Below are positions 5,501 to 5,617 of a stretch of DNA of 5,617 nucleotides, piece after piece. Origin of the DNA: Bacteroidales bacterium (GTDB lineage Bacteria > Bacteroidota > Bacteroidia > Bacteroidales > Muribaculaceae). The first letter of the stretch is position 1, and each line of letters begins with the position of its first letter. The translations under genes were made by a program, and so were the position numbers. The DNA lies in the NCBI GenBank assembly GCA_004553095.1, contig SFMJ01000142.1, forward strand, positions 1 to 5,617. The letters are read 5' to 3'. Under the pieces are notes generated by a model, which ran no database searches, had not been told where the DNA came from, and saw only the letters and a program-made list of their open reading frames with translations.

Positions 5501-5574
5501 TGACTCCTACAGGATTCAAACCTGTAACCTTCTGATCCGTAGTCAGATGCTCTATTCAATTGAGCTAAGGAGCC
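5501..5574 (-). tRNA. tRNA-Arg (anticodon ACG)
   Basis: Seventy-four bases fold into a full cloverleaf: a 7-bp acceptor stem (GGCTCCT with AGGAGTC, one G-U pair), a 4-bp D stem (GCTC/GAGC), a 5-bp anticodon stem (TCTGA/TCAGA) with loop CTACGGA, and a 5-bp T stem (ACAGG/CCTGT). The anticodon ACG reads CGN arginine codons, normally after deamination of A34 to inosine. The discriminator is A and no CCA is encoded; the tail would be added by the CCA-adding enzyme. The T loop is TTTGAAT instead of TTCGAAT, matched by an A at position 19 (see findings). No promoter is evident in the 43 bases between the gene and the window edge; it may lie further upstream or belong to a tRNA cluster. Confidence 0.96.
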
Positions 5575-5617
5575 AAGACGGCTTATTTTGCAAAGTTCTA
5601 ACTCTTAAGAACTCCGA

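Noticed and set aside
1..5617. CRISPR array, insertion sequence, or defence or biosynthetic system
   Set aside because: The tandem repeats are short, directly adjacent and without spacers. No transposase, integrase, nuclease or terminal inverted repeat pair is present, and all genes fit housekeeping families.

Overview
The window looks like chromosomal DNA of a Gram-negative member of the Bacteroidota, most likely the order Bacteroidales. The reasons are: promoters of the Bacteroidota type (TTTG, a 19-20 bp gap, then TAnnTTTG) in front of two genes; A/T-rich start regions without clear Shine-Dalgarno sequences; an Arg tRNA without an encoded CCA; a kdsC gene, which implies Kdo and lipopolysaccharide; and gene families I know best from Bacteroides and its relatives. 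The species cannot be named from the sequence alone.

Layout. Bases 1-49 hold a short 17-bp tandem repeat cut by the window edge. Bases 57-2322 are a tightly spaced plus-strand cluster: an uncharacterised ATP-grasp-like gene (57-1074), a Rossmann/DUF2520 gene (1102-1764, with its true tail in another frame to 1781) and kdsC (1798-2322). A cation diffusion facilitator gene lies convergently on the minus strand (2396-3310). Maf, a nucleotide pyrophosphatase, follows on the plus strand (3514/3517-4101). A perfect 32-bp palindrome separates it from a convergent ROK-family sugar kinase on the minus strand (4197-5207). Bases 5208-5500 hold the kinase leader, its promoter and a four-unit tandem repeat. 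A minus-strand tRNA-Arg(ACG), with its own terminator, sits at 5501-5574.

The first two genes are broken. The ATP-grasp gene is split by an almost exact 22-bp tandem duplication (361-404); removing one copy restores a single 331-residue reading frame. The DUF2520 gene appears to have lost a segment near base 1655, so its conserved C-terminal end continues in another frame, and it may carry a second, in-frame deletion near its N-terminus. The remaining protein genes look intact.

Functionally these are mostly housekeeping genes: Kdo synthesis for the outer membrane (KdsC), nucleotide-pool cleansing (Maf), divalent metal export (CDF), sugar phosphorylation (ROK) and translation (tRNA-Arg). I see no sign of a new defence, mobile or biosynthetic system. 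The points most worth a second look are the 22-bp duplication, the damaged DUF2520 gene, three sets of short tandem duplications in 5.6 kb, and a GAGCGCGTTCCTTAA-like motif that recurs between genes.
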